From: Cupriavidus basilensis
GTDB taxonomy: Bacteria > Pseudomonadota > Gammaproteobacteria > Burkholderiales > Burkholderiaceae
Assembly (NCBI RefSeq): GCF_000832305.1
Contig: NZ_CP010536.1
Location: forward strand, 4,216,001-4,280,000
DNA: 64,000 nt
Direction of reading: 5' to 3'
The translations under genes and the position numbers were made by a program. Shown piece after piece: positions 16,391-26,406 of the stretch (its first letter is position 1; every line of letters starts with the position of its first letter). The notes below the pieces were generated by a model, which was given only the letters and a program-made list of their open reading frames with translations, was not told where the DNA came from and ran no database searches.

Positions 16391-17638
16391 ATGACACGAC
16401 AAGACGCCCCACCCGGCCCACGCGCCATCTCGCCACGCCAGCTGGTCTGGACCCTCGGCATCACCGAAACGATCTCCTGGGGCACGCTGTATTTCGCCTT
16501 CACCGTGTTCATCGGGCCGATGAGCGCGGCGCTGGGCTACTCCAAGCCCTTCCTTGCCGGCGGCTATTCGCTCGGGCTGCTGGTCTGGGCGATGTGCTCG
16601 TTCGCGGTGGGCCGCCTGCTCGACCGCGTGCCGGCGCGCGCCGTGATGTGCACGGGTTCCGTGCTCGCCGGCACCGGCCTGCTGCTGTGGGCGTGGAGCC
16701 CGAACCAGACGGCCTTCTTGCTGATGTGGATACCGATGGGGCTGGCCATGGCGACCACGCTGTACGAGCCCGCCTTCGTCGTGCTGCGCCAGGCCTTTGG
16801 CGATGGCTACCAGAAGTCCATCGTCACCGTGACGCTGATGGCGGGCTTTGCCAGCACCATCTTCGTGCCGCTGGCGCAATGGCTGGTGCTGCACCTGGGC
16901 TGGCGCGAGACGCTGCTGTGCTTCGCCGGGCTCAACCTCTTCGTTTGCGCGCCCTTGCACGCCCGCCTGCGCTATGCGGCGCATGCCACTTACGCGGCCG
17001 CGCCGGCGCCGGCCCCGCTGGCGGATGCCGCGCAACCGGGCATCGCCGGCATCGCACTGCGCCAGCCGGTGTTCTGGGCCGTGGTGCTGGCCTTCACCGC
17101 GCTGGCGGTGATTGCCTCGTTGCTGGGTGCCCACCTGATCCCGATGCTGACCGAAAAGGGCTTGCCGCTGGGCGAGCAACTGGTGGTGGCGGCGCTGATC
17201 GGCCCGGCGCAGGTGGTCGGCCGCCTGGTGATGATGCGTTTTCCCGTGCGTCACCCGCTGCGGCTGTCGCTGCCGGTCTATCTGGTGATGTGTCTGGGCC
17301 TGCTGTGCTTTGCGCTCGGCTATGGCAAATGGCTGATGCTGGCGGCGGTGCTGTACGGCTGCGCCAACGGCATCAACACCATGCTGCGCGCCATGGCCAT
17401 GCCGGAACTGATCTCGCGCCACCATTACGCCACCCTCAACGGCCTGATGATGACGCCTGTGCTGCTGATGCAGGCCGCCGCGCCCTGGCTGGGCGCATTG
17501 CTGTGGCGCGCCGCGGGCGGCTACTGGCTGATGCTGTGGGTGATGGTGGCGCTGGCGCTGACGGCGCTGGCGGCTTTCAGCTTTGCCCTGCACCGGCGCG
17601 GGCTGCTGCGCACGGCCAGCCACACGGCGGCGGCGTAG
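16391..17638 (+). CDS. MFS transporter
   Basis: 415 residues with 12 predicted membrane helices in two six-helix halves separated by a loop near residues 195-220. The N-terminal half starts RQLVWTLGITETISWGTLYFAFTVF, and FAVGRLLDRV between helices 2 and 3 is the MFS motif A region. No substrate can be assigned. It is followed by a second MFS gene on the same strand after an inverted repeat. Confidence 0.85.
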   Translation: MTRQDAPPGPRAISPRQLVWTLGITETISWGTLYFAFTVFIGPMSAALGYSKPFLAGGYSLGLLVWAMCSFAVGRLLDRVPARAVMCTGSVLAGTGLLLWAWSPNQTAFLLMWIPMGLAMATTLYEPAFVVLRQAFGDGYQKSIVTVTLMAGFASTIFVPLAQWLVLHLGWRETLLCFAGLNLFVCAPLHARLRYAAHATYAAAPAPAPLADAAQPGIAGIALRQPVFWAVVLAFTALAVIASLLGAHLIPMLTEKGLPLGEQLVVAALIGPAQVVGRLVMMRFPVRHPLRLSLPVYLVMCLGLLCFALGYGKWLMLAAVLYGCANGINTMLRAMAMPELISRHHYATLNGLMMTPVLLMQAAAPWLGALLWRAAGGYWLMLWVMVALALTALAAFSFALHRRGLLRTASHTAAA

Positions 17639-17658
17639 CCGGCCACGCTGGCCGGCTA
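17636..17658. repeat. perfect inverted repeat overlapping the MFS stop codon
   Basis: A 9-bp stem TAGCCGGCC / GGCCGGCTA with a 5-base loop includes the TAG stop codon in its left arm. There is no T run; it probably stabilises the 3' end of the MFS message. Confidence 0.6.
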
Positions 17659-17779
17659 CGCCGCCGGTCATGCGCCCGACGCACCAATGTGCGACGATGC
17701 TGGGCTCGATTACCCTGCCGCGCCCGCCAGGCCACTCCTTCCGCGCCATCCGGCGGGGCCGGCTGTGCCTGCCGCCCGT

Positions 17780-19012
17780 ATGCCCGATTCCGCTTCCCCC
17801 AACCTGACCCAGCCGCCCGCCCCCTCCTGCGCAACGCCTGCCGCCGCGCCAGTCAGCGCGCGGCGCGTGGAGCATGCCGCGCGCGCCACCATGGCGCTGT
17901 TTTTTGTCAACGGCGCCACCTTTGCCACCTGGGGCGTGCACATCCCGACTATCAAGGCGCGCTTCGGCTTGTCGGATGCGGTGCTGTCGCTGGCCATGCT
18001 GGCCGTGGCCGGGGGCGCCATCGCGGCGATGGGGCCGGTGGGACGCTGGGTGGGGCGCGTGGGCAGCGCGGCCGCTTGTCGGCGCAGCGGCCTGGTCTAC
18101 GCCCTGGCTACCGTGGCCATCCTGGCCATGCCGGAGTTTGCCTTGCTGATCCTGGCGCTGATCGCCTTCGGCACGGCCAACGCAGCCTTCGACGTGGGCA
18201 TGAACGCGCAGGCCGCCACGGTGGAGGCCAGCCGCACGCGGCCTATCATGTCCGCGCTGCACGGCATGTTCAGCCTGGGCGGCATGGCGGGTGCGGCGGT
18301 TGGCGGTGTGCTGCTGGGCCTGGGCGTGCCGCCGCTGGCGCACGCCCTCGGCATGGCGGTGCTGACCGCGGCGGTCACGGCGGGCGTGGCGCCCTGGCTG
18401 CTGGACGACCATCCCGTGCTGCCACCTTCCGCGCATCACCGCGCGCATGCGGTGCGCGCGCTCTGGCTGCTAAGCCTGATGGCGTTCCTCGGCCTGGTTG
18501 GCGAGGGTGCGATGTATGACTGGTCCAGCGTCTACATGCGCGAGGTGGCGCTGGCGCCGCACGCCTGGATCAGCGCCGGCTATGCCGCGTTCTCCGGTGG
18601 CATGGCCTGCGGCCGTTTTAGCGGCGACCGCCTGCGCGCGCGCTGGTCGGACGCGCGCACGCTCGGCGCCAGCGCCTGGGTGGCGTTCGCGGGAATCCTG
18701 CTGGCGCTGTTGTGGCCCGCGCCGGCGGCGAGCCTGGTCGGTTTCGCGCTGATGGGCCTGGGCGCGGCGAACATGGTGCCGATCTTCTTCGTGGCGGCTT
18801 CGCGCCTGCCCGGTGTGACGCCGGCCGAAGCCATCTCGCGCGTGGCGCGCTTTGCCTATATCGGCTTGCTGATGGGACCGGTGATGATTGGCGGCGTGGC
18901 CCATGTCACCAGCCTGCGATACGGCCTGGGGGTGGTTGCCCTCACCATGGGCTGGATCGCGGTGGCGGGCGCGCGCCTGGCGCGCCCTTACCTCCTGGCC
19001 CGCAAGGCATGA
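17780..19012 (+). CDS. MFS transporter (YbjJ-like subgroup)
   Basis: 410 residues with 12 predicted membrane helices. After a Pro/Ala-rich N-terminus the first helix reads ALFFVNGATFATWGVHIP, followed by IKARFGLSDAVLSLAML, a pattern of the YbjJ-like MFS subgroup. ATG 17780 is preferred to an in-frame ATG at 17687, whose surroundings look like promoter sequence. Substrate unknown. It converges on the DODA-type gene with 23 bases between stops. Confidence 0.83.
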   Translation: MPDSASPNLTQPPAPSCATPAAAPVSARRVEHAARATMALFFVNGATFATWGVHIPTIKARFGLSDAVLSLAMLAVAGGAIAAMGPVGRWVGRVGSAAACRRSGLVYALATVAILAMPEFALLILALIAFGTANAAFDVGMNAQAATVEASRTRPIMSALHGMFSLGGMAGAAVGGVLLGLGVPPLAHALGMAVLTAAVTAGVAPWLLDDHPVLPPSAHHRAHAVRALWLLSLMAFLGLVGEGAMYDWSSVYMREVALAPHAWISAGYAAFSGGMACGRFSGDRLRARWSDARTLGASAWVAFAGILLALLWPAPAASLVGFALMGLGAANMVPIFFVAASRLPGVTPAEAISRVARFAYIGLLMGPVMIGGVAHVTSLRYGLGVVALTMGWIAVAGARLARPYLLARKA

Positions 19013-19035
19013 TGCCCGGGCAGGCTCAGACAGGC

Positions 19036-19929
19036 TCAGGCAGCCTCGCTCCATGCCGGGGCATGGTGCGTGCCAGCCCCTTCGAACACGAAGGTATCCA
19101 TCGCCAGCACGCCATAAGTGACCTCATCGGCCACGCGTGCCACGCCGGCCGGCGCCTGCCCGGCGGGCACGCCTTCGTGCGGGCCTAGCGCCGCGCCCAG
19201 CGCCACGAAGAACGGCAGCAAATGCTCGTCGGCGGGATGGGCGCGGCGCGCATACGGCGCCTGCGCGCGATAGTCCGCGATGCGCGTGGTGTCGCCGGTG
19301 GCGAGCGCATCGTCCAGCGCCTGGATCATCCAGCCGCGGAATGCCTCCACATAGGGCTCGACGGGCGAGCCGTGCTGCTCGCGCCGGCCTCCGGCACCGA
19401 AGACTTCCTGCAGGTTGTGGGTAAAGCTGCCCGAACCCAGCACCAGCACGCCCTCGTCGCGCAGCGGTGCCAGCGCCCGGCCGATCTCGATCTGGGCTGC
19501 GGGGGGGAGATAGGGGTTCAAGGCCAGCTGCACCACCGGGACGTCCGCATCCGGGAAGAAATGCCGCATCGGCATCCAGGCGCCGTGGTCCAGCGGGCGC
19601 TCATCGTCCTGCAGCACTACCGCGGCGCCGGGGACTTGCGCGGCCTCGACCAGCGCCTTGACGCGAGCGGCCAGCGCCGGCGAGCCCGGGGCGTCGTAGC
19701 GCAGTTCGTACAGCGCGCGCGGAAAGCCGCCGAAGTCGTGCCAAGCCTCCTGCCGCTCGCGGGTGCCGACCACCAGGGTGCTGTAGATCCAGTGCGCCGA
19801 GACGACCAGTACGGCGCGCGGCTTGCGCGCCCTCAGCACTTGGCCAAGGGCGTCGAAGGCGGCGCCGCTCGAGCCCGGCTCAAGGGCAAGCATGGGCGAA
19901 CCGTGGGAGATGTAGATGGCGGGAAGCAT
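19036..19929 (-). CDS. ygiD: DODA-type extradiol ring-opening dioxygenase (YgiD family)
   Basis: 297 residues of the class III extradiol dioxygenase fold. Metal-site motifs are SHGSPM at residues 9-14, a conserved GSGSFTHN segment and HPADEHLLPFFVALGA near the C-terminus. The family includes E. coli YgiD (4,5-DOPA dioxygenase) and plant betalain enzymes; activity on catechol-type substrates is inferred. ATG 19929 is chosen; a TTG 15 bases upstream is the only alternative. Confidence 0.88.
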   Translation of the reverse strand: MLPAIYISHGSPMLALEPGSSGAAFDALGQVLRARKPRAVLVVSAHWIYSTLVVGTRERQEAWHDFGGFPRALYELRYDAPGSPALAARVKALVEAAQVPGAAVVLQDDERPLDHGAWMPMRHFFPDADVPVVQLALNPYLPPAAQIEIGRALAPLRDEGVLVLGSGSFTHNLQEVFGAGGRREQHGSPVEPYVEAFRGWMIQALDDALATGDTTRIADYRAQAPYARRAHPADEHLLPFFVALGAALGPHEGVPAGQAPAGVARVADEVTYGVLAMDTFVFEGAGTHHAPAWSEAA

Positions 19930-20268
19930 GATGGCGGCCTTCAAGTCCTTTTGATAGCGGTGTTCAGTTTGACAAAACTGCCCAGCCCCAGCGCCACCTA
20001 TTTGCGGACACCTCCATCAAAAAACTTGAATTCACGCGGCGCCACCGCACTTCCCACCACCATATGCGCGCCCAGCCCACCCTGCGAGCGTGGGGTGCAC
20101 CACACAACGCTTTAAAGATTCGGACACGCAGCGGGCAATCGGCTTATGATTCCAGCACGGGGTCCGGCCCAGCTTCGCGCGGCGCAATGCGTCGTCCGCG
20201 CGGACCCTGGCAAACCCCGCATGACTGGATACGACGCGCCCCGAAAGCGTGTCAGGTTGGAGAACACC
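19930..20268. other. intergenic region without a convincing gene
   Basis: About 340 bases between divergent genes. Short ORFs here lack ribosome binding sites or family features. The region should hold the promoters for the dioxygenase and for the small membrane gene; I see no clear operator or hairpin. Confidence 0.5.
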
Positions 20269-20595
20269 GTGGTCAAGCGCACAGCCCACAGGCCCTTGCT
20301 GCCCCATGCAAACTGGTGGCAGCCAGGCGTGTATGCAAGCGGACCGGCTGTGCTCCTATGGATTGCCGCCCGCCTTCCTGCCCCCTTGCTGGTCGATGTA
20401 TTCAATGCGCCTGGCGCCCCGGCGCTGCTCAACCACGTGGGCGATTCCGTCTTCGTGGCCGGGTGGGTCGGCAGCGCCCTGTGGCTGTGGCTCACGCGCC
20501 AGCGGCCGGATACACCGGAGCCGCAACAAGAAGCCGGCCCGGGCGAGGCGCCCGACGCCCGCGGCGCGCGCCAGCATCACGCCAGCCAGCCCTGA
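20269..20595 (+). CDS. small putative membrane protein
   Basis: 108 residues beginning at a GTG preceded by GGTTGGAG. Two hydrophobic segments are visible (GPAVLLWIAARLPAPLLV and VGDSVFVAGWVGSALWLWL), followed by a Pro/Glu/Gln-rich polar tail. No family recognised. An ATG at 20221 in the same frame is possible but has no ribosome site. Coding status is moderately supported by the hydrophobic pattern only. Confidence 0.45.
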   Translation: MVKRTAHRPLLPHANWWQPGVYASGPAVLLWIAARLPAPLLVDVFNAPGAPALLNHVGDSVFVAGWVGSALWLWLTRQRPDTPEPQQEAGPGEAPDARGARQHHASQP

Positions 20596-20814
20596 ATCCC
20601 GGCCGTCGCGCGCCCTGGACGGCGGGCACGGACATGCGTGCTTCACGTGGAACATTCCACCGGGCGCTGGCCGCACAGCCGGCCATGCGGATCTGACTCC
20701 ACACGCTGCCATCCTGCTGGGTAATTAAAGAATCGCTTACTATTCTGCCTTTCGGAGCGCATGCCCGTTTTCGGGGCAGGCCTCCCGTCGATTTCTCACC
20801 GCATCAAACGCCAC

Positions 20815-22131
20815 ATGCAAGCCAACGCTGCAATACCTCAAGTCCACGAAATATCCAAAGCCCAACGACGAAAGGCCATCCTCGCCGCCACCATCGGCAA
20901 CGGCCTGGAGTGGTTCGACTTCACTGTCTACAGCTTCTTTGCGCTGATCATTGCCAAGCTGTTCTTCCCCACCGGCAATGACCTCACGTCTTTCCTGCTG
21001 ACCGTCGCCACCTTCGGCGTGGGCTTTTTCATGCGCCCGGTCGGCGCCATCGTGCTCGGCGTCTACGCCGACCGCGTCGGCCGCAAGGCAGCGCTGACCC
21101 TGACCATCCTGATGATGGCACTCGGCACCGCCATCATCGGCCTGGCGCCCACCTATTCGTCGATCGGCCTGTGGGCACCGGCGCTGATCGTGCTGGCCCG
21201 GCTGATCCAGGGCTTCTCGGCCGGCGGCGAGGTTGGCGGCGCCACCGCCTTCCTGATCGAGCACGCTCCCGACGAGGAGCGCGGCGCCTATGCGAGCTGG
21301 CAGCAGGCCAGCCAGGGCATTTCCTTCATGCTGGGCGCTGCCATGGGCGCACTGGTGATCAACGGCCTGGAGCCGGAGCAGATCGATGCCTGGGGCTGGC
21401 GTATCCCGTTCCTGTTCGGCCTGCTGATCGGCCCGGTCGGGATGTATATCCGCTCGCACCTGGAAGAGCCGCCCGCCTTTGAGGCCCGCCGTGCCGAACG
21501 CGCTGCCAGCAAGGTCAAGTTCTCGCCGCTCACGCAGGTACTGCGCGACCATCCGCGCGAAGTGCTGGCCGGCCTGGGCGTGACCATCCTGTGGACGGTC
21601 TGCACCTATGTGCTGGTGTTCTACATGCCGTCGTACGCCAAGCAGCAGCTCGGCCTGCCGCTGGGCGCCACCTTCCAGTCGACCGCACTGTGCGGGGCCA
21701 TCATCCTGGTGCTGTGCCCGCTGATGGGCATGCTGTCCGACCGCGTGGGCCGCAAGCGCATGCTGGGCACCGTGGCGCTGATCATCGGCGTGCTGGCCTA
21801 TCCGCTGTTCCACTGGCTCAACGTCTCGCCAACCACCCAGACCCTGCTGATGGTCCAGGTGATCCTGGGCATCCTGCTGGCGGCCTTCACCGGCCCGGCG
21901 CCGGCCGTGCTGGCCGAGCAGTTCCCCACCGAGGTCCGCTCCACCGGCCTGTCGCTGGCCTACAACTTCGCCGTGACCATCTTCGGCGGCTTTGCCCCGC
22001 TGATCGTGACCTGGCTGATCGCATCGAGCGGCAGCAAGCTGGCGCCGGCCTATTACGTGATTGCCGCGGCCGCGATCAGCTTTGTCGCACTGCTGTTCAT
22101 GCACGACCGTACCGGCAAGCCCTTGCAGTAA
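20815..22131 (+). CDS. MHS-family MFS transporter (metabolite:H+ symporter)
   Basis: 438 residues, 12 predicted membrane helices. The N-terminus has the MHS signature ATIGNGLEWFDFTVYSFFA, then RPVGAIVLGVYADRVGRK (motif A) and GFSAGGEVGGATAFLIEHAP. These are hallmarks of the citrate/alpha-ketoglutarate/proline-betaine symporter group. The exact substrate is not predictable. ATG 20815 gives a normal N-terminus; an in-frame ATG at 20761 would add 18 residues. A strong terminator follows. Confidence 0.88.
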   Translation: MQANAAIPQVHEISKAQRRKAILAATIGNGLEWFDFTVYSFFALIIAKLFFPTGNDLTSFLLTVATFGVGFFMRPVGAIVLGVYADRVGRKAALTLTILMMALGTAIIGLAPTYSSIGLWAPALIVLARLIQGFSAGGEVGGATAFLIEHAPDEERGAYASWQQASQGISFMLGAAMGALVINGLEPEQIDAWGWRIPFLFGLLIGPVGMYIRSHLEEPPAFEARRAERAASKVKFSPLTQVLRDHPREVLAGLGVTILWTVCTYVLVFYMPSYAKQQLGLPLGATFQSTALCGAIILVLCPLMGMLSDRVGRKRMLGTVALIIGVLAYPLFHWLNVSPTTQTLLMVQVILGILLAAFTGPAPAVLAEQFPTEVRSTGLSLAYNFAVTIFGGFAPLIVTWLIASSGSKLAPAYYVIAAAAISFVALLFMHDRTGKPLQ

Positions 22132-22157
22132 TTCCGCCCTACGTCGCTTTGGAATGG

Positions 22158-22186
22158 AAAAGGCCAACCGCAAGGTTGGCCTTTTT
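22158..22186. terminator. bidirectional terminator after the MHS transporter
   Basis: A 12-bp stem AAAAGGCCAACC / GGTTGGCCTTTT with a GCAA loop and T run. It lies between convergent genes and can stop both the MHS transporter and the DUF3999 transcripts. Confidence 0.88.
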
Positions 22187-22192
22187 CTTTGC

Positions 22193-23557
22193 TCAGTCCG
22201 GCGGCGCCTGCGGCGCGCCCAGCACCCGCAGCAGCCGCCAGGCCATCAAGCCCAGCACGCCGACCGCCAGCAGCAGCGCACCCCACAGGATCAAGCGCCG
22301 GTTGCGCTGAGTATCCGAAGGCACGGACGCCGGCGGCGATGCCGTCATGCCTGCAATCCGGGCGTCGGCGATCGCCGGTGCCGGCCCGGCCAGCAACTCG
22401 GCCCGCGCGACCGCCCCGGGTTCTTGCACCGCGCCCGCCGGCTCCCCCACCGCCAGCGAGAAGGGCCGCGCGCCGCGCGCGACAAAGGTCACCACGGCGG
22501 GGCGCCAGCCAAGCGCCAGCACCGGCATGCCAGCGCCAAGCCCACCAGCGCGGGCATCCACGCTCAGGCGCCACAGGCGATCCGTGTTGCGTCCGATCGC
22601 CAGCTGCGCGCTTTCCTGCTCGGTGCCCGCCGTGCCGGAAAGACGGTAGAGCTGTGCGCTGCTGACCATGCGCCAGGCTGCCTGCGCATCGGGCCGCGAC
22701 CACAGCGTGGCTTGCACCACCGTGTTGGCCTGCGGCAGCCGAATGCGCACGCGCTCGGCCGGAAAGCGTCCGCCGCTGTCGAACAGGTAATCGCCCCCAG
22801 GCTGGGCCTGCGAGGCGACGATGCCGTCGCGCCATTGCAGCGCCAGCGGTGAGGGCAGGCTGGCCGCCACGGTCTCCACCTGCACGCGCGCCGGCACGGG
22901 CGGCGCGCCCTGCCACTGCAGCCGCAGGTAGCGCACCCGCAGGCGCCCCAGCGCAATGCGGTCCTGGCTCAGCGTGCTGCCCTCGCGGCTCAGCCGCAGC
23001 AGTTGCGCGCCGCCCGCGGCTTGCCAGTGCTGCAGGTCGTCGCTGCTGGCAACGTCCACCCTGCCCTGGTAATCGCCATCCGGCAGGCCGATCACCACCG
23101 CGCCGGCGTCGTCGCGCAACTGGCTCAGGTCCAGCAGCCATGCCCCGGCAGTGCCGGCTGCGGGCGGGGCGGTGGCGGCGCGCAGCGCGCCGTCGGCCCC
23201 GATCACCACGCCCATGGGCGCGGACTGCCGCGACTGCGCGGCCGGCAGCGCGAACCACGGCACATCGCGCAGCGTGCGTACCTCGGCCGCCGGCTCGGGC
23301 GGCAGATCCAGCGCGTAGGGCAGCAATTCGCCCGTGCCGTTGCGCACGCGCAGGTCAGCCAGCCCGGGGCGCGTGCTATGGGCGTAGACATCTGCATCCA
23401 GGGTCACCGCGTAGTACGCCGCGTCGCGGTCGGTCGCCAGCGCGAACCGCTCAGCCCGCGCGGGCAGAGGCAGCAGCAGCGATGACAGCAGCGATGGCAA
23501 CAGCGCGGCCATCAGCATCGGCAGCGCCCGCCCGGCCGCGGTTCGGAAAGCCGCCAT
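22193..23557 (-). CDS. DUF3999 family exported membrane-anchored protein
   Basis: 454 residues. A signal sequence (ALLPSLLSSLLLPLPARA) is followed by a long beta-rich periplasmic region (about residues 35-410) and a single C-terminal membrane helix (LILWGALLLAVGVLGLMAW). This architecture is that of DUF3999, which nearly always sits beside a DUF2339 gene as here. The start codon shares one base with the stop of the DUF2339 gene (TGATG), so the pair is translationally coupled. Function not established; a cell-envelope complex is inferred. Confidence 0.85.
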   Translation of the reverse strand: MAAFRTAAGRALPMLMAALLPSLLSSLLLPLPARAERFALATDRDAAYYAVTLDADVYAHSTRPGLADLRVRNGTGELLPYALDLPPEPAAEVRTLRDVPWFALPAAQSRQSAPMGVVIGADGALRAATAPPAAGTAGAWLLDLSQLRDDAGAVVIGLPDGDYQGRVDVASSDDLQHWQAAGGAQLLRLSREGSTLSQDRIALGRLRVRYLRLQWQGAPPVPARVQVETVAASLPSPLALQWRDGIVASQAQPGGDYLFDSGGRFPAERVRIRLPQANTVVQATLWSRPDAQAAWRMVSSAQLYRLSGTAGTEQESAQLAIGRNTDRLWRLSVDARAGGLGAGMPVLALGWRPAVVTFVARGARPFSLAVGEPAGAVQEPGAVARAELLAGPAPAIADARIAGMTASPPASVPSDTQRNRRLILWGALLLAVGVLGLMAWRLLRVLGAPQAPPD

Positions 23558-26406
23558 CACGTCGCCTCCTCTGGCTTCGGCGGCAGGGGCGAGAAGTAGC
23601 CGATCAACAGCAGCAGCACGCCCACACCGATAAACGAGATGATCCGCTCGATGCCCTTGACGAAGGACAGGTCGAACAGGAACAGCTTGACCACCGTCAC
23701 CCCCAGCAGCGCGCCCCCGACAAACCACAGCGCGCGCGAGCCGCGGCGGGTGGCTGCCACCATGGCGATTAGCGCCAGCACGGTCCAGAACATCGACAGC
23801 GACGCCTGTACCAGCGTTGAGCCGGCCAGGCCCTCCAGCGTGTAGGGCACGCCGGCCCAGTGGTGCAGGGCACGCAGGAGCACAGCGTTCAGCCACAGCA
23901 GCACCGTGGCGATCGCGGCGTACCCGAGCACGCGCGGCCGCGTGGCCAGGCCCGCGGCGGCAAGCCGGTGCTGCCACAGCGCCACCGCCAGCATGGCAAG
24001 CAGCTGGGCAACATCGAGCGGGTTGAGCAGTGGCAGATAGAAGAGCGGCGCGGCGTCGCCGTCGCTGGACACGCTGGCAAGGCTCCACAGCCACAGCAGC
24101 GCCACCAGCGGCAGCGCGCCATAGAGCAGGTAAGCGCGCTGGAAACGCCCCACCGGCCAAGGCAGGCGCCAGCCCCAGGCCGAGAGCAGCGCCAGCAGCC
24201 CGCCGTAGCCATAGGCCCAGGCGCTCCAGCTCCAGGCGCCCTCCGGCACATAGGCGCGCAGCCGCCAGTAAGCCTCGGTGGACAGCAGCACGCACACGGT
24301 CCAGAACAACAGGGCATGCATGGGCGCCAGCAAGGCATCGCGTTCATCGTCCTGCTGCCGCCACAGCAGCAGCCAGGCCGCGCCAAACACGATCAGCCAG
24401 GCGAGCGCGCCAAAGCCGAGCAAGGGCGACGCCGACGGCACGATGCAGCTAAGCACGGCCAGGACCGCCAGCAGCGGCGCCATGCCCCGCGCCGGCACGC
24501 CGGCCAGCGGCCACGCCAGGATGCGCCGCGCCAGGTGTGCCAGCCACGCGCTCAGCACCATGAACATCGCCAGCATGTCGAGCAGCGTGCGCACCTGCCA
24601 GCCCCGCACGCCGTGCCAGTGCTGGATTTCGATCACGCCGCCGCCCAGCCACCACAGCAGCCCCCACAACGCCGCCGCCAGGCCGAGCGGCGCGCATGGC
24701 GCGGACCAGGCGCGCGCCTCGGGCCGCCCGTGCAGGCGCCAGCCGCTGAAGACACCGGCCACCGCCAGCAGCAGCGTGCCCACGTAGCGGCTGTTCAGCA
24801 CCGGCCACGCCAGTTGCGTGGCATCGAACAAGCTGCCCGCGGCAAACGCCGCGCCGGCCGCCAGCTGCAGCAGCAGCCCGCTGGCCAGCGCAAGGCGCCG
24901 CTGCTGGCGCACCCCCACCCACACCACGGCAGCGCCTTCCACGGCCCATACGGCGCTTGTGGTGCGCCCGTCGAACGCCAGCGGCACCGCCAGCGACGCA
25001 AAGATGACGCCCAGCGCCAGCACGGCTTCAAACAGCAGCCCCAGGCGATCGCGGCGCGCCGCCAGCCAGGCCGCCAGGCCGAGATAGAAGGCCGCGAGCG
25101 CCACCGCGCTCCATGCCATGGCAAAAGGAATATTGCGCACCAGTGCGGCCTGCAGCCCCATGGCCAGCAGCGGCGTGCCGAACACCAGCGTGCCGTCCAC
25201 ATAGTCCTTCAGGCTGACCTGCCGGCGCAGCGCATAGCGCAGCGCGATGCCCGTATACATCAGGAAAAACAGAATCAGGAACGGCTCCGTGGTGGCGAGC
25301 AGCTCGGGCCGGTAGTTCAGCGCGCCCCAGGCCGTGCCGATGCCGAAGGTAAACGCAAAGCCGAGCAGGTTGAGCTGGCGCCAGGCCCGGAACCAGGCAA
25401 TGGCAAAGATGCCGGCATTGAGCAACGCGTAGTAGCTGAACAGCATCACATGGCTGCCGCCGCCCGTCGAAATCAGCACCGGGGCCAGGAAGCCGCCGGC
25501 GCTGCCGGTGAAGGCCAGCGCCGGGGCGTTCTGCAGCACCGCGAGGCCACCGGCGAGCGCGCAGATGGCCACCATCAGCGGGAACGCGGCCGCCGCCGGC
25601 AGCAGGCCATAGAGCTTGGTGGCAGCGAAGACGGTGAGATACAGCACACCCACGCCACCGCCCTGCAACACCAGCGCATAGGCGGCGCGCCGCTCGCGCA
25701 GGCGCCAGCCCGCCAGCAGCAGGACCACCGCGCCGGCTGCCACGCCCGCCAGCCGGAACTCGGCCGGCAGCATGGCATTGTCGGCGGCGTATTTGAGCAG
25801 GAACGCCACGCCGAAGAACAGGATCAGGATGCCCACCCGCACCACGCTGTTGCCGCCAAGCAGCCAGCCGCGCGCGGCGGATATCGCGCGCTCGACGAAA
25901 TCGGGCTCACCCGGACCGAGCGTGGACGAAAGCGGTGGTTCAATGTGGCGCGCGCTTGCAGCTGCGGGAGCCGGTGCCGGTGCCGGAGCTGGCGTGGAGA
26001 TCGGCGCGGGTGCCGCCGCGATCGGGATCGGGATCGGGATCGGGATCGCCGCCGGAGGGAGCGGCGCTGGCACGGCGACGCTGGCGGCCGGCTCGAAGGA
26101 CGGGAATTCGCTGGCTACAACCGTACCCGGCGCTGCGCCAAGGGCCGATGGGGTGCCCGCGCTCTCGCCGCGCAGGCTCGCCAGCTCGCGCTTGAGCGTG
26201 GACAGCTCCTGCTCGAGCCGCAGCACGCGGGCTTCGAGCGGAGCCGCCGCCACGCCCTGCGCTTCGCCCTCACCAGCAGGCCGGGTGGGCCGGTCGCTGA
26301 CCATCCAGCCAAAACCGAAGCCCAGGACCGCGCCCGTCAGCGCACCGCCATACCCGGCCGCCACCATGCCGAGCACCAAGCCAATCACCCCGAATATCCA
26401 GCGCAT
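23557..26406 (-). CDS. DUF2339 family large polytopic membrane protein
   Basis: 949 residues. An N-terminal membrane segment is followed by a coiled-coil/Pro-Ala-rich linker (residues 45-155), then more than 20 predicted membrane helices to the end. The family is defined by this multi-helix DUF2339 region. A hexanucleotide DNA repeat (GGGATC type, 26024-26050) encodes a PIPIPIPI stretch in the linker. Together with the coupled DUF3999 protein it probably forms an envelope complex of unknown role. Confidence 0.87.
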   Translation of the reverse strand: MRWIFGVIGLVLGMVAAGYGGALTGAVLGFGFGWMVSDRPTRPAGEGEAQGVAAAPLEARVLRLEQELSTLKRELASLRGESAGTPSALGAAPGTVVASEFPSFEPAASVAVPAPLPPAAIPIPIPIPIAAAPAPISTPAPAPAPAPAAASARHIEPPLSSTLGPGEPDFVERAISAARGWLLGGNSVVRVGILILFFGVAFLLKYAADNAMLPAEFRLAGVAAGAVVLLLAGWRLRERRAAYALVLQGGGVGVLYLTVFAATKLYGLLPAAAAFPLMVAICALAGGLAVLQNAPALAFTGSAGGFLAPVLISTGGGSHVMLFSYYALLNAGIFAIAWFRAWRQLNLLGFAFTFGIGTAWGALNYRPELLATTEPFLILFFLMYTGIALRYALRRQVSLKDYVDGTLVFGTPLLAMGLQAALVRNIPFAMAWSAVALAAFYLGLAAWLAARRDRLGLLFEAVLALGVIFASLAVPLAFDGRTTSAVWAVEGAAVVWVGVRQQRRLALASGLLLQLAAGAAFAAGSLFDATQLAWPVLNSRYVGTLLLAVAGVFSGWRLHGRPEARAWSAPCAPLGLAAALWGLLWWLGGGVIEIQHWHGVRGWQVRTLLDMLAMFMVLSAWLAHLARRILAWPLAGVPARGMAPLLAVLAVLSCIVPSASPLLGFGALAWLIVFGAAWLLLWRQQDDERDALLAPMHALLFWTVCVLLSTEAYWRLRAYVPEGAWSWSAWAYGYGGLLALLSAWGWRLPWPVGRFQRAYLLYGALPLVALLWLWSLASVSSDGDAAPLFYLPLLNPLDVAQLLAMLAVALWQHRLAAAGLATRPRVLGYAAIATVLLWLNAVLLRALHHWAGVPYTLEGLAGSTLVQASLSMFWTVLALIAMVAATRRGSRALWFVGGALLGVTVVKLFLFDLSFVKGIERIISFIGVGVLLLLIGYFSPLPPKPEEAT

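Noticed and set aside
16298..18448. 716-codon minus-strand ORF rich in Arg, Gln and His
   Set aside because: Antisense of two MFS genes with no family features.
22193..24295. 700-codon ORF extending DUF3999 upstream to 24295
   Set aside because: The extension is out of frame with, and inside, the DUF2339 gene; the coupled ATG at 23557 is the proper start.
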